Below, piece after piece: positions 5,790-13,966 of a stretch of 64,000 nt of DNA; the first letter of the stretch is position 1, and each line of letters begins with the position of its first letter. A model generated the notes under the pieces. It had not been told where the DNA came from. It worked only from the letters and a program-made list of their open reading frames with translations, and did no database searches. This stretch comes from Devosia ginsengisoli (GTDB lineage: Bacteria > Pseudomonadota > Alphaproteobacteria > Rhizobiales > Devosiaceae). A program made the position numbers and the translations under genes. The stretch lies in the NCBI RefSeq assembly GCF_024707105.1, contig NZ_JANQAJ010000006.1:558001-622000 (forward strand), read 5' to 3'.

Positions 5790-8703
5790 GCCGACTGGCC
5801 CATTCGAGCAGGCTGGCCAGCCCGACAAAGGGCAGGCCGGCATGTTCGCTGAGGCCCGAGGCGCAGGTCGAGACCGTCGAGACGCCCAAAGTGCAGCCGG
5901 CGGGAATGTCGGCTTTGGCGAAGCGGGTGGCGTGCTGGTTCAGCTCGGGGAAGAACAGGCCCTTGTCGCCGGCATAGCCGCAGCAGGTGACCGAACTCAG
6001 CACCGCGATCTCGTCGGCACAGGCACGCGCGATGGCTTCGGTCATGGGCTGTTCGGCGAGGCGCTGGGCCGAGCAATTGTGATGCACGGCCACGACCGGC
6101 AGCTTCTGCGTGATGGCGAGGCGGGGCAGGATCTGGGCGAGCAGGAATTGCGCGGAATCGAGCACCGGGGCATCGCCGGGGAATTCGCGCAGATGCTTGG
6201 CGCAGGTCGAGGCGTCGGTGACGACGGAGAGGCGGCCGGCATCGGACAAAGCCGAGAGGGTACGCTTCAATTCACCGCCGACTTCGGCCGCCTGTTCCGG
6301 AAAACCCTTTGACTGGAACGGCTGGCCGCAGCATTGGCCATTGAGATGATCGGGCAGGATGACGTCGAAGCCGGCCCGCTCGAGCAGAGCCAGCATGGCA
6401 TCGGGCACATCAAGCAGGTCATGCTCGCTTTTCGGGGCGCCGAACATGCGGGTGGCGCAGCTCGGGAAATAGACGATGGACTGGCGCCCGGTCTGGGCGA
6501 CGGGAACCGGGAAACCGGTCTGGCGCGGGTCCTGCCGGCTGGGCTTGGCGCGCGGCGCGCCGGGACCATGGCGCAGGCTGCGCGAGACGCGCGGCACGCG
6601 GTCACCGGTGAGGCGGCGGGCGGTGTCGGTGATGGCTTCGACCGCCGGCGCCGGGATGACCGAGCGGGCCGCATCGGCCAGGGCGACGCCGCCGCGCATC
6701 ATGGTTTCGACAGCGCCGCGATGATCGGCGGCGAAGCCTGCCACGGAGCGGGCGGTGGCGCCGCGCCTTTGGCCGCGCTGGCCAATGATCATGGTGCCGG
6801 TTTCGATGCCGACCGGGCAGCGCAAAGAGCAGAGATTGCAGGCGGCGCAGGTATCGAGCCCGGCATACTGGAAATCGTCATCGAGGCGCTTGAGCCGGGC
6901 GGGGTCTTCGCCGCTGGCGCGCAGGCGTTCGCGCTCGCGGGTGACGGCAATGCGCTGGCGGGGCGACAGGGTCATCTGGTGGCTGGGGCAGGCCGGCTCG
7001 CAGAAGCCGCATTCGATGCAGAGATCGACCAGCTCATCGGCCAGCGGCATGAGTTTGAGATGCTTGACGTGGATCTTGTCATCCGGGTTGAGCAATACGC
7101 CGGGATTGAGCAGGAATTCGGGATCGAACAGGGCCTTGATACGGTGCATCAGGGCATAGGCCTTGGCGCCCCATTCAGCCTCGACAAAGGGGGCGATGGC
7201 GCGGCCGGTGCCGTGCTCGGCCTTGAGCGAGCCGCCATATTGCACCGAGACTAGGTCGCTCAGGGCCTTGGAGAAGGCGTCGAACTTTTCGGCCGAACCG
7301 GGTTTGGAAAAGTCGTCGCCCATCTGGAAATGGAGATTGCCGGCAAGGGCGTGGCCGAAGATCACGGCATCCTCATAGCCATGCGCGTCGAGCATGGCGC
7401 GCAGGTCGACGACGAAATCGGCCAGGCGCTCGATGGGGGCGGCCACGTCTTCGGTCAGCATGATGCTGCCCTTGGGGCGGGCGGCGCCAGCCGAGGCGAA
7501 GAAGCCCTTTCTGATGTCCCAGAGCGCGTGGCTCCTGGCTTCGTCGGTGGAGAAATCGACCTTTGTGGCGCCGTGGCGGGTCAGCAATTCCACCGCCTTG
7601 GCGACTTCGGCCTCGAGCGTCGTCGCATCGGGGGCGGTGACGTCGATCAGCACGGCGGGGGAATTTTCGCTGAGCCAGGGCAATAACGGCGCCATGGGCG
7701 GCAGGTGTTCGACCGTGGCCAGCGCGCGGCGCTCGATATATTCGGCGGCGGTGACGCCCGTCGTCACCTGCAGGCCGCCATTGGCCATTTCGATGATGGC
7801 GCGGCCGGCCGATTGCGGATCGGGGAAAGGCACCAGGGCCGTGGACTTGAAGGGATGCTCGGGCACGGTGTTGTAGGTGACCTCGGAAACGAAGCCGAGC
7901 GTGCCTTCGGAGCCCACCATGAGATGGATGAGGATATCGAGCGGGTCGTGATAATCGACCAGCGCATTGAGCGAATAGCCGACCGTGTTCTTGATGCGGT
8001 ATTTGTGGCGGATCAGGGCGACGAGATCGGGATCGGCCATGACCTCGTGATGAAGCTGGTGCAAGCCTTCGAGCATGGCGGCGTGGCTGGCGCGGAAGGC
8101 TTCGCGGCTTTGCTCATCGCCGCTGTCGAGCATGGTCCCGTCGGTCAGCACGATCCTGAGCCGCGCCATGGTGTGATAGGTATTCTGCGTCACGCCGCAG
8201 CACATGCCGGAGGAATTGTTGTTGACCACGCCGCCGATCTTGCAGGTGGCCTGGCTGGCCGGATCGGGGCCGATCTTGCGGTCGAAGGGCTTCAGGGCGC
8301 GGTTGGCATTGGCGACGATGATGGCGGGGCCGAGGGTGATCTGTTCGGCGCCGGGATGGATGTCGAGCTTGCGCCAGCCATCGCCCAAAACCGCCAGCAC
8401 GCCATCGGTCACGGCCTGGCCGGACAATGACGTTCCCGCTGCCCGAAACGTGATCGGCAAGCCTTCGGCGCGGGCTGCGGCCATGACGGCGCGGACCTCG
8501 TCCTCGGTATTGATGAAGACGACCACAGCCGGGATCAGCCGGTAGGAGCTGGCATCGCCGCTCCAGGCATAGGTCATCAGCGGATCGGTATGAATGCGCC
8601 CGCGCACCTGGCCCTTGAGGCGGGCGGCGACGCGCTCGCCGGCGGCCTGACGGTCGGGCGCAGGGGGCTGGACGGAATCGGGGACGATGGTGGCTTGCTG
8701 CAT
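5752..8703 (-). CDS. FAD/Fe-S D-lactate dehydrogenase-like fusion protein
   Basis: 983 aa. The N-terminal half is a GlcD-type FAD-binding PCMH domain (PITFRAAGTSLSGQAVTDG near residue 85) with an oxidase C-terminal domain. The C-terminal half is GlcF/LutA-like: two 4Fe-4S motifs (CIECGFCEPACP and CAACNLCSLRCP, about 570-660) and two CCG cysteine-rich modules (QCCGQPF and TCCGYAGDKG). This fused layout is that of respiratory D-2-hydroxyacid (D-lactate) dehydrogenases acting at the inner face of the membrane. The ATG at 8701-8703 is chosen over a TTG two codons upstream. An 18-bp perfect palindrome lies 6 bp upstream of the start. Confidence 0.88.
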   Translation of the reverse strand: MQQATIVPDSVQPPAPDRQAAGERVAARLKGQVRGRIHTDPLMTYAWSGDASSYRLIPAVVVFINTEDEVRAVMAAARAEGLPITFRAAGTSLSGQAVTDGVLAVLGDGWRKLDIHPGAEQITLGPAIIVANANRALKPFDRKIGPDPASQATCKIGGVVNNNSSGMCCGVTQNTYHTMARLRIVLTDGTMLDSGDEQSREAFRASHAAMLEGLHQLHHEVMADPDLVALIRHKYRIKNTVGYSLNALVDYHDPLDILIHLMVGSEGTLGFVSEVTYNTVPEHPFKSTALVPFPDPQSAGRAIIEMANGGLQVTTGVTAAEYIERRALATVEHLPPMAPLLPWLSENSPAVLIDVTAPDATTLEAEVAKAVELLTRHGATKVDFSTDEARSHALWDIRKGFFASAGAARPKGSIMLTEDVAAPIERLADFVVDLRAMLDAHGYEDAVIFGHALAGNLHFQMGDDFSKPGSAEKFDAFSKALSDLVSVQYGGSLKAEHGTGRAIAPFVEAEWGAKAYALMHRIKALFDPEFLLNPGVLLNPDDKIHVKHLKLMPLADELVDLCIECGFCEPACPSHQMTLSPRQRIAVTRERERLRASGEDPARLKRLDDDFQYAGLDTCAACNLCSLRCPVGIETGTMIIGQRGQRRGATARSVAGFAADHRGAVETMMRGGVALADAARSVIPAPAVEAITDTARRLTGDRVPRVSRSLRHGPGAPRAKPSRQDPRQTGFPVPVAQTGRQSIVYFPSCATRMFGAPKSEHDLLDVPDAMLALLERAGFDVILPDHLNGQCCGQPFQSKGFPEQAAEVGGELKRTLSALSDAGRLSVVTDASTCAKHLREFPGDAPVLDSAQFLLAQILPRLAITQKLPVVAVHHNCSAQRLAEQPMTEAIARACADEIAVLSSVTCCGYAGDKGLFFPELNQHATRFAKADIPAGCTLGVSTVSTCASGLSEHAGLPFVGLASLLEWASRPTAPQTAPSRTA

Positions 8704-8709
8704 GAGCAA

Positions 8710-8727
8710 GCACTAACATGTTAGTGC
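8710..8727. promoter_or_regulatory. Perfect 18-bp palindromic operator candidate
   Basis: GCACTAACATGTTAGTGC reads the same on both strands. It ends 6 bp before the ATG of the dehydrogenase, a position where a bound dimeric repressor would block transcription. Size and symmetry fit a TetR- or GntR-family site. No such regulator is encoded beside it. Confidence 0.6.
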
Positions 8728-8834
8728 CGGATTGCGAAAGGCCTTGTCAGCACCAACGGGCAGGGATTTGCTGGCGCGGTGGCGCCGGACCGCCGGATTG
8801 ACCCGACGGCGGCGCCGGGCAAGGGGAGGACAGA

Positions 8835-9236
8835 ATGCCCGAGGTCAACTGGCTGGCGGTGATTGCCGCGGCGCTTTCGATGTTCGTGATCGGCGGGCTG
8901 TGGTACTCGCCGCTGCTGTTCGACAAGGCCTGGCGGCGCGCCGCCAATCTCAGCGACGCGGATGTGGCGCGGGGCAATCCGCCGGTCATCTTCGGCGTGG
9001 CCTTCGTGCTCTGCCTGATCATGGCGGCCAACCTGGCCTTTTTCATCGCCGGGCCCGAAGTGACGCTGAGCTTTGCCATCGGCGCGGCCGTGGCGGCAGG
9101 CCTGGGATGGGCGGCGCTCAGCGTCGGCGTGCTCACCCTGTTCGAGCGGAGGCCACTCAGTTATTTCCTGATCAATGGCGGCTATCTGACCATCGGCTTT
9201 GCCGTGATGGGACTGATCCTGGGCCTCTGGCGCTAG
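8835..9236 (+). CDS. DUF1761 membrane protein
   Basis: 133 aa with four predicted membrane segments. The opening WLAVIAAALSMFVIGGLWYSP matches the DUF1761 family signature (WYSP after the first helix). Function is unknown. The ATG follows a GGGGAGGACAGA ribosome-binding site. It is divergent from the D-lactate dehydrogenase-like gene with a 131-bp gap; no partner is obvious. Confidence 0.8.
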   Translation: MPEVNWLAVIAAALSMFVIGGLWYSPLLFDKAWRRAANLSDADVARGNPPVIFGVAFVLCLIMAANLAFFIAGPEVTLSFAIGAAVAAGLGWAALSVGVLTLFERRPLSYFLINGGYLTIGFAVMGLILGLWR

Positions 9237-9254
9237 GAAGAGCGGATTGCCCGG

Positions 9255-9503
9255 ACTTCCGTGGCTCCCGTCACCCCACCCTCAATCCCTCCTCATCGCG
9301 GGAGTGTTTACTTTGGGCGCATGAGGCCGGTTCCACCCTCTCCCCTCGTGGGAGAGGGAGAGGGGGTCGCGCCATCCTATGCTCCGATGCTTGCGGATAG
9401 CTCGGCGCCCCCTCATCCGCCCTTCGGGCACCTTCTCCCACGAGGGGAGAAGGGGAAGGCGCCAAGCGCTCGAAGTAAACCCTCCCCCTGACAGGGGAGG
9501 GAG
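9255..9503. repeat. Palindromic repeat A2 (long form)
   Basis: About 250 bp of nested inverted repeats that fill the 292-bp gap between the DUF1761 gene and padR. Hairpins include CCCTCTCCCCTCGTGGGAGA and CTTCTCCCACGAGGGGAGAA. The block is closely similar, in the same orientation, to repeat A7 (52041-52295), sharing GGAGTGTTTAC, GCGCCCCCTCATCCGCCC and the AAGCGCTCGA end. Its left flank also matches part of A3. Confidence 0.85.
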
Positions 9504-9528
9504 CCATAAAGGGGGAACTGTTTTCCCG

Positions 9529-10263
9529 TCAGATATCGACGTCGTCATCGCCCAGGGCGTCGATTTCGGCGGCGGCGCGCTTGAGGATGTCGGCAGCGGC
9601 GCGCTGCTGGTCCTCGGAGCCCCTGCGGGTCTTCTTGATCGCGGCCTTGAGGTCGCGGCGGGCTTCGTTGAGTTCGGGCACGACGCCCTTGAGGTCGCGA
9701 TCGGCACGGGCCTCGTCGCGCGGAGCCCAGCCGGGGCCATGACCGCGATGGGGCGGACGATTGCCGAAATCGGGAGCGTCCTCGCGGTTGAACGGCCAGT
9801 CGGCGCGGGCGAATTCGCGGAAGCGGTTCATCTGCTCACCGGCCTTGGCGAGGAAGGCCAAAGTCGATTCGATGGCTTCCCGGTTGTCGGCCAGATGGGT
9901 CCGGCCCTCGTCGGTGATGGTATAGAGTTTCTTGTTGCCATCGGCTTCCGAGGTGACGTAGCCGGCCTCTTCGAGGAAGGTCAGCGCCGGATAGACGATG
10001 CCCGGGCTCGGCGTATAGAAGCCGGCCGATTTTTCCTCGACGGCCTTGATGAGGTCATAGCCGTGGCGCGGCTGCTGCTCGATCAGGAAGAGCGCCACGA
10101 GCCGCAGATCGCCCGAGGCGAGCATGCGCCCGACGCGCAGATTGCCGGCCATATTGCCCCAGCCTTCGCCTTCCATGCCTGAGGCAAAGCGGCCCCAGCC
10201 GCGACGAGCCATGGCTTCCATGCGGCGCCAATTGGGTTCGCCGTTTCTCCAATATCCATTCAT
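9529..10263 (-). CDS. PadR-family transcriptional regulator
   Basis: 244 aa. A PadR winged helix spans about residues 55-125 (GDLRLVALFLIEQQPRHGYD, then TPSPGIVYPALTFLEEAGYV). A glycine/tryptophan/arginine-rich N-terminal leader and a long acidic/basic C-terminal coiled region (VirR-like) frame it. The ATG at 10261-10263 has a GGAGA ribosome-binding site; an upstream in-frame ATG at 10293 would put an operator inside the coding region. Two copies of GATATATCTT flank the promoter, so autorepression is likely. The inducer is unknown. Confidence 0.87.
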   Translation of the reverse strand: MNGYWRNGEPNWRRMEAMARRGWGRFASGMEGEGWGNMAGNLRVGRMLASGDLRLVALFLIEQQPRHGYDLIKAVEEKSAGFYTPSPGIVYPALTFLEEAGYVTSEADGNKKLYTITDEGRTHLADNREAIESTLAFLAKAGEQMNRFREFARADWPFNREDAPDFGNRPPHRGHGPGWAPRDEARADRDLKGVVPELNEARRDLKAAIKKTRRGSEDQQRAAADILKRAAAEIDALGDDDVDI

Positions 10264-10274
10264 GATGGGTCTCC

Positions 10275-10340
10275 GATATATCTTGTGTTCCATTGACGCT
10301 GAATATCGGCGCGGTTTGCGGCGGTTTCAAGATATATCTT
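10275..10340 (-). promoter_or_regulatory. padR promoter with two operator copies
   Basis: On the minus strand -35 TTGAAA (10325-10330), 17-bp spacer, -10 GATATT (10302-10307). GATATATCTT occurs at 10275-10284 and again at 10331-10340, where it extends to the perfect palindrome AAGATATATCTT (10329-10340). One site covers the region upstream of and into the -35, the other lies between the -10 and the start codon. Confidence 0.65.
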
Positions 10341-10425
10341 ACGATAGTTTTTGAGACGGCCTGGCGGAACAAAATCCGCTGTCCGGCGTTTCCCTTGTGG
10401 AGGATTTCGTCCGGAGGAGGCGACG

Positions 10426-10557
10426 ATGTTCAAGTCCAAGCCAAAGCAGCCAAGCGACACGAAAAAGCCCGGAAAGCCGAAAGGGCTGCCCGGGCTGTTG
10501 ATCTATGGTGCGCTGACGATACTGGGCGGCCTCGCCCTGGTGGTCGTGGCCGAATAG
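10426..10557 (+). CDS. Small single-pass membrane protein, unknown function
   Basis: 43 aa: a lysine/proline-rich head (MFKSKPKQPSDTKKPGKPKG) followed by one hydrophobic helix (GLLIYGALTILGGLALVVVA). The ATG at 10426 follows a clear GGAGGAGG ribosome-binding site; longer in-frame starts lack one. No family is recognised. It lies between padR (divergent) and the frameshifted NDUFA9-like gene (convergent). Confidence 0.6.
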   Translation: MFKSKPKQPSDTKKPGKPKGLPGLLIYGALTILGGLALVVVAE

Positions 10558-10564
10558 CGGAGCG

Positions 10565-11552
10565 CTAGAGGACCGGCGCTGGCGCGTTGTCGCGGTCGAA
10601 CTGGCCGTGCTTGCGGTAGCGATACATGTAGGTCGGCAGGATGGTATCCATCGCGGTCGGCGTGATGCCGAAGGCGGCAAAGGTCCGCTTGTCCTTGATG
10701 GCCGCGTCGGAAACGACATTGTCGACGCCGAGCAGGTTGACCTGATCCGATGTCAGCAGCGGCGGGAAGGGCAAGATGGCAAAGGGCAGCGCCATGAGCT
10801 TGGCCAGGCCCGAGGGCAGCGGCAGCATGGGCCGGTTGCGGCCGGCTTCACGCTGCACGCGGGCCAGCAATTCGCGGTGGGTCTCGATCTGCGGCCCGCC
10901 CAGTTCATAGATGCGGCCGGTTTTCACCCCCGCCCTCGGCGGCCAGCACAAAGGCGTCGGCCACGTCGCCGACATAGGCGGGCTGGAAGCGGGTGTCGCC
11001 CGAGATCAGCGGCAGGACCGGGAAGAGGCGCGACAGCGCGCCCATCAGGTTGAAGAAACCGTCGCCCTGCCCGAACAGGATCGAGGGCCGCATGATGACG
11101 GCCTGGGGGAAGGCCTCGAGCACGGCGGCTTCGCCTTCCAGCTTGCTGGCGGCATAGGCGCTGACCTCGGCGGCCCGATCGACGCCCAAGGCCGACATGT
11201 GGACGAGGGTCGATGCGCCGGCTGCCTTGGCGGCCGCGGCGACATGGGCCGCGCCATCGGCATGCACCGCATCGAAATTCTGCGCGCCGCGCGAAAAGCC
11301 GATGCCGACCAGGTTGATGACGATATCGGCGCCGGTCACCGCGCGCTGCACCGAGGCGGCATTGCGGATATTGGCCTGGATGGGCTGGACCTGCCCGACG
11401 CTGCCGAACATCTTGACGTGGCCGGCCAGATCGGGCCGGCGCACAGCGACGCGGATGCGATGGCCGCGCTTGGCCAGCAATTGCACGATCTGGGTACCGA
11501 CAAAGCCCGAACCGCCAAAAATCGTGACGAGTCTGGGTTCAATTCTGTCCAT
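10565..11552 (-). pseudogene. NDUFA9-like NAD(P)-binding protein, frameshifted
   Basis: Two overlapping frames together encode one atypical short-chain dehydrogenase of the complex I NDUFA9 subunit family, about 328 aa. The first frame starts at ATG 11550-11552 with the Rossmann motif VTIFGGSGFVGTQIVQLLA and runs to about residue 207 (DVADAFVLAAEG). The second resumes with KTGRIYELGGPQI and continues to the end. The break lies at a run of five C (10927-10931, plus strand); removing one base gives EGGVKTGRIYELGG, a normal join. It is either a recent mutation or a sequencing/assembly error. A function as a complex I assembly/accessory protein is inferred from the family. Confidence 0.8.
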
Positions 11553-11659
11553 CTGGAGGCTCCGGCAACACGGCATTCACTGCTTTGCCGCTTCTAGCCC
11601 ATGGCCGCCGCCGCTGTCGAGGGCCGGAGCAGGAAACGACTTGACTCGCGCGGACAATT

Positions 11660-11674
11660 GTTCTTGGTTCGTTC
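11660..11674. promoter_or_regulatory. Possible LexA (SOS) box
   Basis: GTTCTTGGTTCGTTC fits the alphaproteobacterial LexA consensus GTTC-N7-GTTC exactly and lies 23 bp before the GFA gene start. Such a short consensus is expected about twice by chance in a window of this size, so support is weak. Confidence 0.25.
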
Positions 11675-11697
11675 CAAAGACAGAGGAGAGGCGAACA

Positions 11698-12060
11698 ATG
11701 CCCGAAAGCAAGACCTATCACGGCCAGTGCCATTGCGGGGCCGTGCAATATGACGTGACTACCGATCTCGGCTCGATGGGCGACTGCAACTGCTCGCGTT
11801 GCCGGCGGCTGGGCTGGGTGCTGCAATCGGCGCCGGCCAGCCAGTTCACCCTGACCAGCGGGGCGGAAAACCTCACGACCTATCGGTTCAATAGCGAAAA
11901 TATCGAGCATCTGTTCTGCAAGACCTGCGGTGTCGAGAGCTTTGCGCGCGGCCGCGACGGAAAGGGCGCCGAGACGGTGATGATCAATGTGAACTGCCTT
12001 GAGCCGCCCGTAGCGGTGGATCGCAACGCCATCAAGCACTGGGACGGCGCAAACTGGTGA
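11698..12060 (+). CDS. GFA family (CENP-V/GFA zinc) protein
   Basis: 120 aa with the zinc ligands of the glutathione-dependent formaldehyde-activating enzyme/CENP-V fold: GQCHCGAV (residues 10-17), CNCSRCRR (29-36) and FCKTCGVESF (near 78-87). Members bind two zinc ions and some act on glutathione adducts; the substrate of this one is unknown. ATG 11698 has an AGAGGAGAGG ribosome-binding site; the in-frame extension upstream overlaps the divergent NDUFA9-like gene and is not credible. A possible LexA box lies just upstream. Confidence 0.85.
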   Translation: MPESKTYHGQCHCGAVQYDVTTDLGSMGDCNCSRCRRLGWVLQSAPASQFTLTSGAENLTTYRFNSENIEHLFCKTCGVESFARGRDGKGAETVMINVNCLEPPVAVDRNAIKHWDGANW

Positions 12061-12117
12061 GCCCGGCAACAATCCCGGTTGACATCGCCCGGCGCTGCCC
12101 CTAGTTACACCGCGCTT

Positions 12118-12202
12118 GCCCAGATGGCGGAATTGGTAGACGCGCACGGTTCAGGTCCGTGTACCGCAAGGTGTGGAAGTTCGAGTCTTCTTCTGGGCAC
12201 CA
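12118..12202 (+). tRNA. tRNA-Leu (anticodon CAG)
   Basis: Acceptor stem GCCCAGA (12118-12124) pairs with TCTGGGC (12192-12198), and the 3' CCA is encoded. The anticodon arm CACGG-TTCAGGT-CCGTG puts CAG at 12152-12154. The D arm reads GGCGGAATTGGTAGACGC, and a long variable arm marks it as class II. It is followed directly by a strong terminator. Confidence 0.95.
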
Positions 12203-12210
12203 AGTTTCAA

Positions 12211-12248
12211 GACCCCGGTCACGACGGATGTCGTGGCCGGGGTCTTTT
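12211..12248 (+). terminator. Rho-independent terminator of tRNA-Leu
   Basis: 15-bp stem GACCCCGGTCACGAC / GTCGTGGCCGGGGTC with one G-T wobble and a 4-nt loop, followed by TTTT at 12245-12248. It begins 8 bp after the tRNA CCA end. Confidence 0.88.
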
Positions 12249-12306
12249 GGTTTATGGCCGTGCTGGTGGCCGCGTGCTCTGCACTGGCGGAATGTCCAAC
12301 CACGAT

Positions 12307-12426
12307 GTCATCCCGGCCTTGAGCCGGGATCCATCCCGAGATCGCACCACAGCCACAAGGTGGGTCACGTTTCCATCGAGCAGGCTCACCCATCTCAGGA
12401 TGGGTCCCCGCTTTCGCGGGAATGAC
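12307..12426. repeat. Palindromic repeat B1
   Basis: 120-bp element bounded by GTCAT and ATGAC. The left half is the hairpin CCCGGCCTTGAGCCGGG and the right half is TCCCCGCTTTCGCGGGA, so the two ends are different hairpin modules. Inside is the pair CCATCCCGAGAT and ATCTCAGGATGG. It lies downstream of the tRNA-Leu terminator. Confidence 0.8.
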
Positions 12427-12555
12427 ACCGTGGTTGGGGGAAGCGCGTGGCCCCCAACCGCTTGCCGGGCGACGATGCCGCCCGCACCAAACTATGCTCC
12501 AAAAGGCGCGTGGAGGCATAAAGCTTTCTTTATATCCCGCTTGACCGCGGCGGCT

Positions 12556-12579
12556 CCGGGTGTCACAAACACCCCCCGG
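12556..12579 (+). promoter_or_regulatory. Hairpin in the metK leader
   Basis: GGGTGT (12558-12563) pairs with ACACCC (12569-12574) around a CACAA loop, flanked by CC/GG that can extend the stem. It sits 47 bp upstream of the metK start. I do not recognise a known SAM riboswitch fold here. Confidence 0.35.
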
Positions 12580-12625
12580 ATTGGCTCATTTTGAGCGGTT
12601 TTCGATAGATTCAGGGGATTTACGG

Positions 12626-13882
12626 TTGGCGCGGTCTTCTTATCTCTTCACTTCCGAATCGGTCTCCGAGGGGCACCCGGACAAGGTGTGCGACCGGATT
12701 TCCGACGAAATCGTCGACCTGGTGTTCCGTGAGGCCAAGAAGACCGGCATGGATCCCAGCCAGGTGCGCATTGCCTGCGAGACGCTGGCCACGACCAACC
12801 GCGTGATCATCGCCGGCGAGGTCCGCGTGCCCGATTCCCTGCTCAAGAGGAGCAAGGATGGCGAAGTGCTGCGCGATGCCGCCGGCCATCCGGTGGTGAA
12901 CCCCTCCAAGTTCAAATCGGCGGCGCGCAAGGCGATCCGTTCCATCGGCTACGAGCAGGCCGGTTTCCACTGGAAGACCTGCCGCATCGACGTGCTGCTG
13001 CATGGCCAGTCGGCCGATATCGCGCAGGGCGTGGACGAAGCGGGCAACAAGGATGTGGGCGCGGGCGACCAGGGCATCATGTTCGGCTATGCCAGCCGCG
13101 AGACGCCCGAATTGCTGCCGGCGCCGATCTATTATGCCCACAAGATCCTCGAAACGCTGACCATTGCCCGCAAGGCTAATAACAGCGCTGCCGGCAAGCT
13201 CGGCCCCGATGCCAAGAGCCAGGTGACGGTGCGCTACGAGAACGGCAAGCCGGTGGGCGTGACTCAGATCGTGCTGTCGACCCAGCATCTGGACGAGACG
13301 CTGAGCTCGGCCGATGTGCGCGCCATCGTCGAGCCCTATATCCGCGAGGCCCTGCCGGAAGGCTGGATCGACGCCAGCACGGTGTGGCACATCAACCCGA
13401 CCGGCAAATTCGTGGTCGGCGGCCCCGATGGCGATGCGGGCCTGACCGGCCGCAAGATCATCGTCGACACCTATGGCGGCGCGGCCCCGCATGGCGGCGG
13501 CGCCTTTTCGGGCAAGGACCCGACCAAGGTCGACCGCTCGGCCGCCTATGCCGCGCGCTACCTCGCCAAGAATGTGGTGGCGGCGGGCCTGGCCGAACGG
13601 GCGACGATCCAGCTCAGCTATGCGATCGGGGTGGCGCAGCCGCTGTCGATCTATGTCGACCTGCACGGCACCGGCAAGGTCGAGGAAGGGGTGGTGGAAA
13701 CCGCTTTGGGCAAGGTGATGGACCTGACGCCGCGCGGCATTCGCACCCATCTCGATCTCAACAAGCCCATCTATGCCAAGACCAGCGCCTATGGCCATTT
13801 CGGCCGCAAGGCCGGCCGCGACGGCAGCTTCTCGTGGGAAAAGACCGACCTGGTCGGCGCGCTCAAGGCTGCGGTGAAGTAG
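12626..13882 (+). CDS. metK: S-adenosylmethionine synthase (MetK)
   Basis: 418 aa; makes SAM from methionine and ATP in the cytosol. Family motifs are clear: [16 protein letters not shown] at the N-terminus (ATP-binding H17 region), [12 protein letters not shown] (hexapeptide motif), and [19 protein letters not shown] (P-loop-like). The start is taken at TTG 12626 (MARSSYLF), which has an AGGGGA ribosome-binding site and matches homologue N-termini; upstream in-frame codons extend into the leader hairpin. A TTG start suggests limited translation efficiency. trmB follows after repeat C1, as commonly seen in Rhizobiales. Confidence 0.95.
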   Translation: MARSSYLFTSESVSEGHPDKVCDRISDEIVDLVFREAKKTGMDPSQVRIACETLATTNRVIIAGEVRVPDSLLKRSKDGEVLRDAAGHPVVNPSKFKSAARKAIRSIGYEQAGFHWKTCRIDVLLHGQSADIAQGVDEAGNKDVGAGDQGIMFGYASRETPELLPAPIYYAHKILETLTIARKANNSAAGKLGPDAKSQVTVRYENGKPVGVTQIVLSTQHLDETLSSADVRAIVEPYIREALPEGWIDASTVWHINPTGKFVVGGPDGDAGLTGRKIIVDTYGGAAPHGGGAFSGKDPTKVDRSAAYAARYLAKNVVAAGLAERATIQLSYAIGVAQPLSIYVDLHGTGKVEEGVVETALGKVMDLTPRGIRTHLDLNKPIYAKTSAYGHFGRKAGRDGSFSWEKTDLVGALKAAVK

Positions 13883-13888
13883 GGCACC

Positions 13889-13951
13889 TGCCACGCCCTC
13901 GTGGTTCGAGGCTCGCGAAGAGCTCGCGCCTCGAACCACGAGGGCGTGGCA
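13889..13951. repeat. Palindromic repeat C1 (short form)
   Basis: A perfect 24-bp inverted repeat: left arm 13889-13912 (TGCCACGCCCTCGTGG then TTCGAGGC), right arm 13928-13951, loop of 15 nt. The arms are identical to the ends of the longer copies C3 and C5; the inner module of those copies is missing. It lies between metK and trmB and could terminate or stabilise the metK transcript. Confidence 0.9.
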
Positions 13952-13966
13952 CTATGGAGCCACAGC

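Noticed and set aside
9255..9503. CRISPR array
   Set aside because: Repeats are palindromic mosaics without regular spacing or unique spacers, and no cas genes are present.
10905..11576. Two separate genes instead of a frameshifted NDUFA9-like gene
   Set aside because: The two products are the N- and C-terminal parts of one protein family and join at a homopolymer; the second frame has no start signal.
12118..12426. Integrated element at tRNA-Leu
   Set aside because: No integrase and no duplicated tRNA 3' end; only terminator and repeat B1 follow.
12480..12625. SAM-II or SAM/SAH riboswitch upstream of metK
   Set aside because: No pseudoknot core or consensus of these classes recognised by eye; only a single hairpin is clear.
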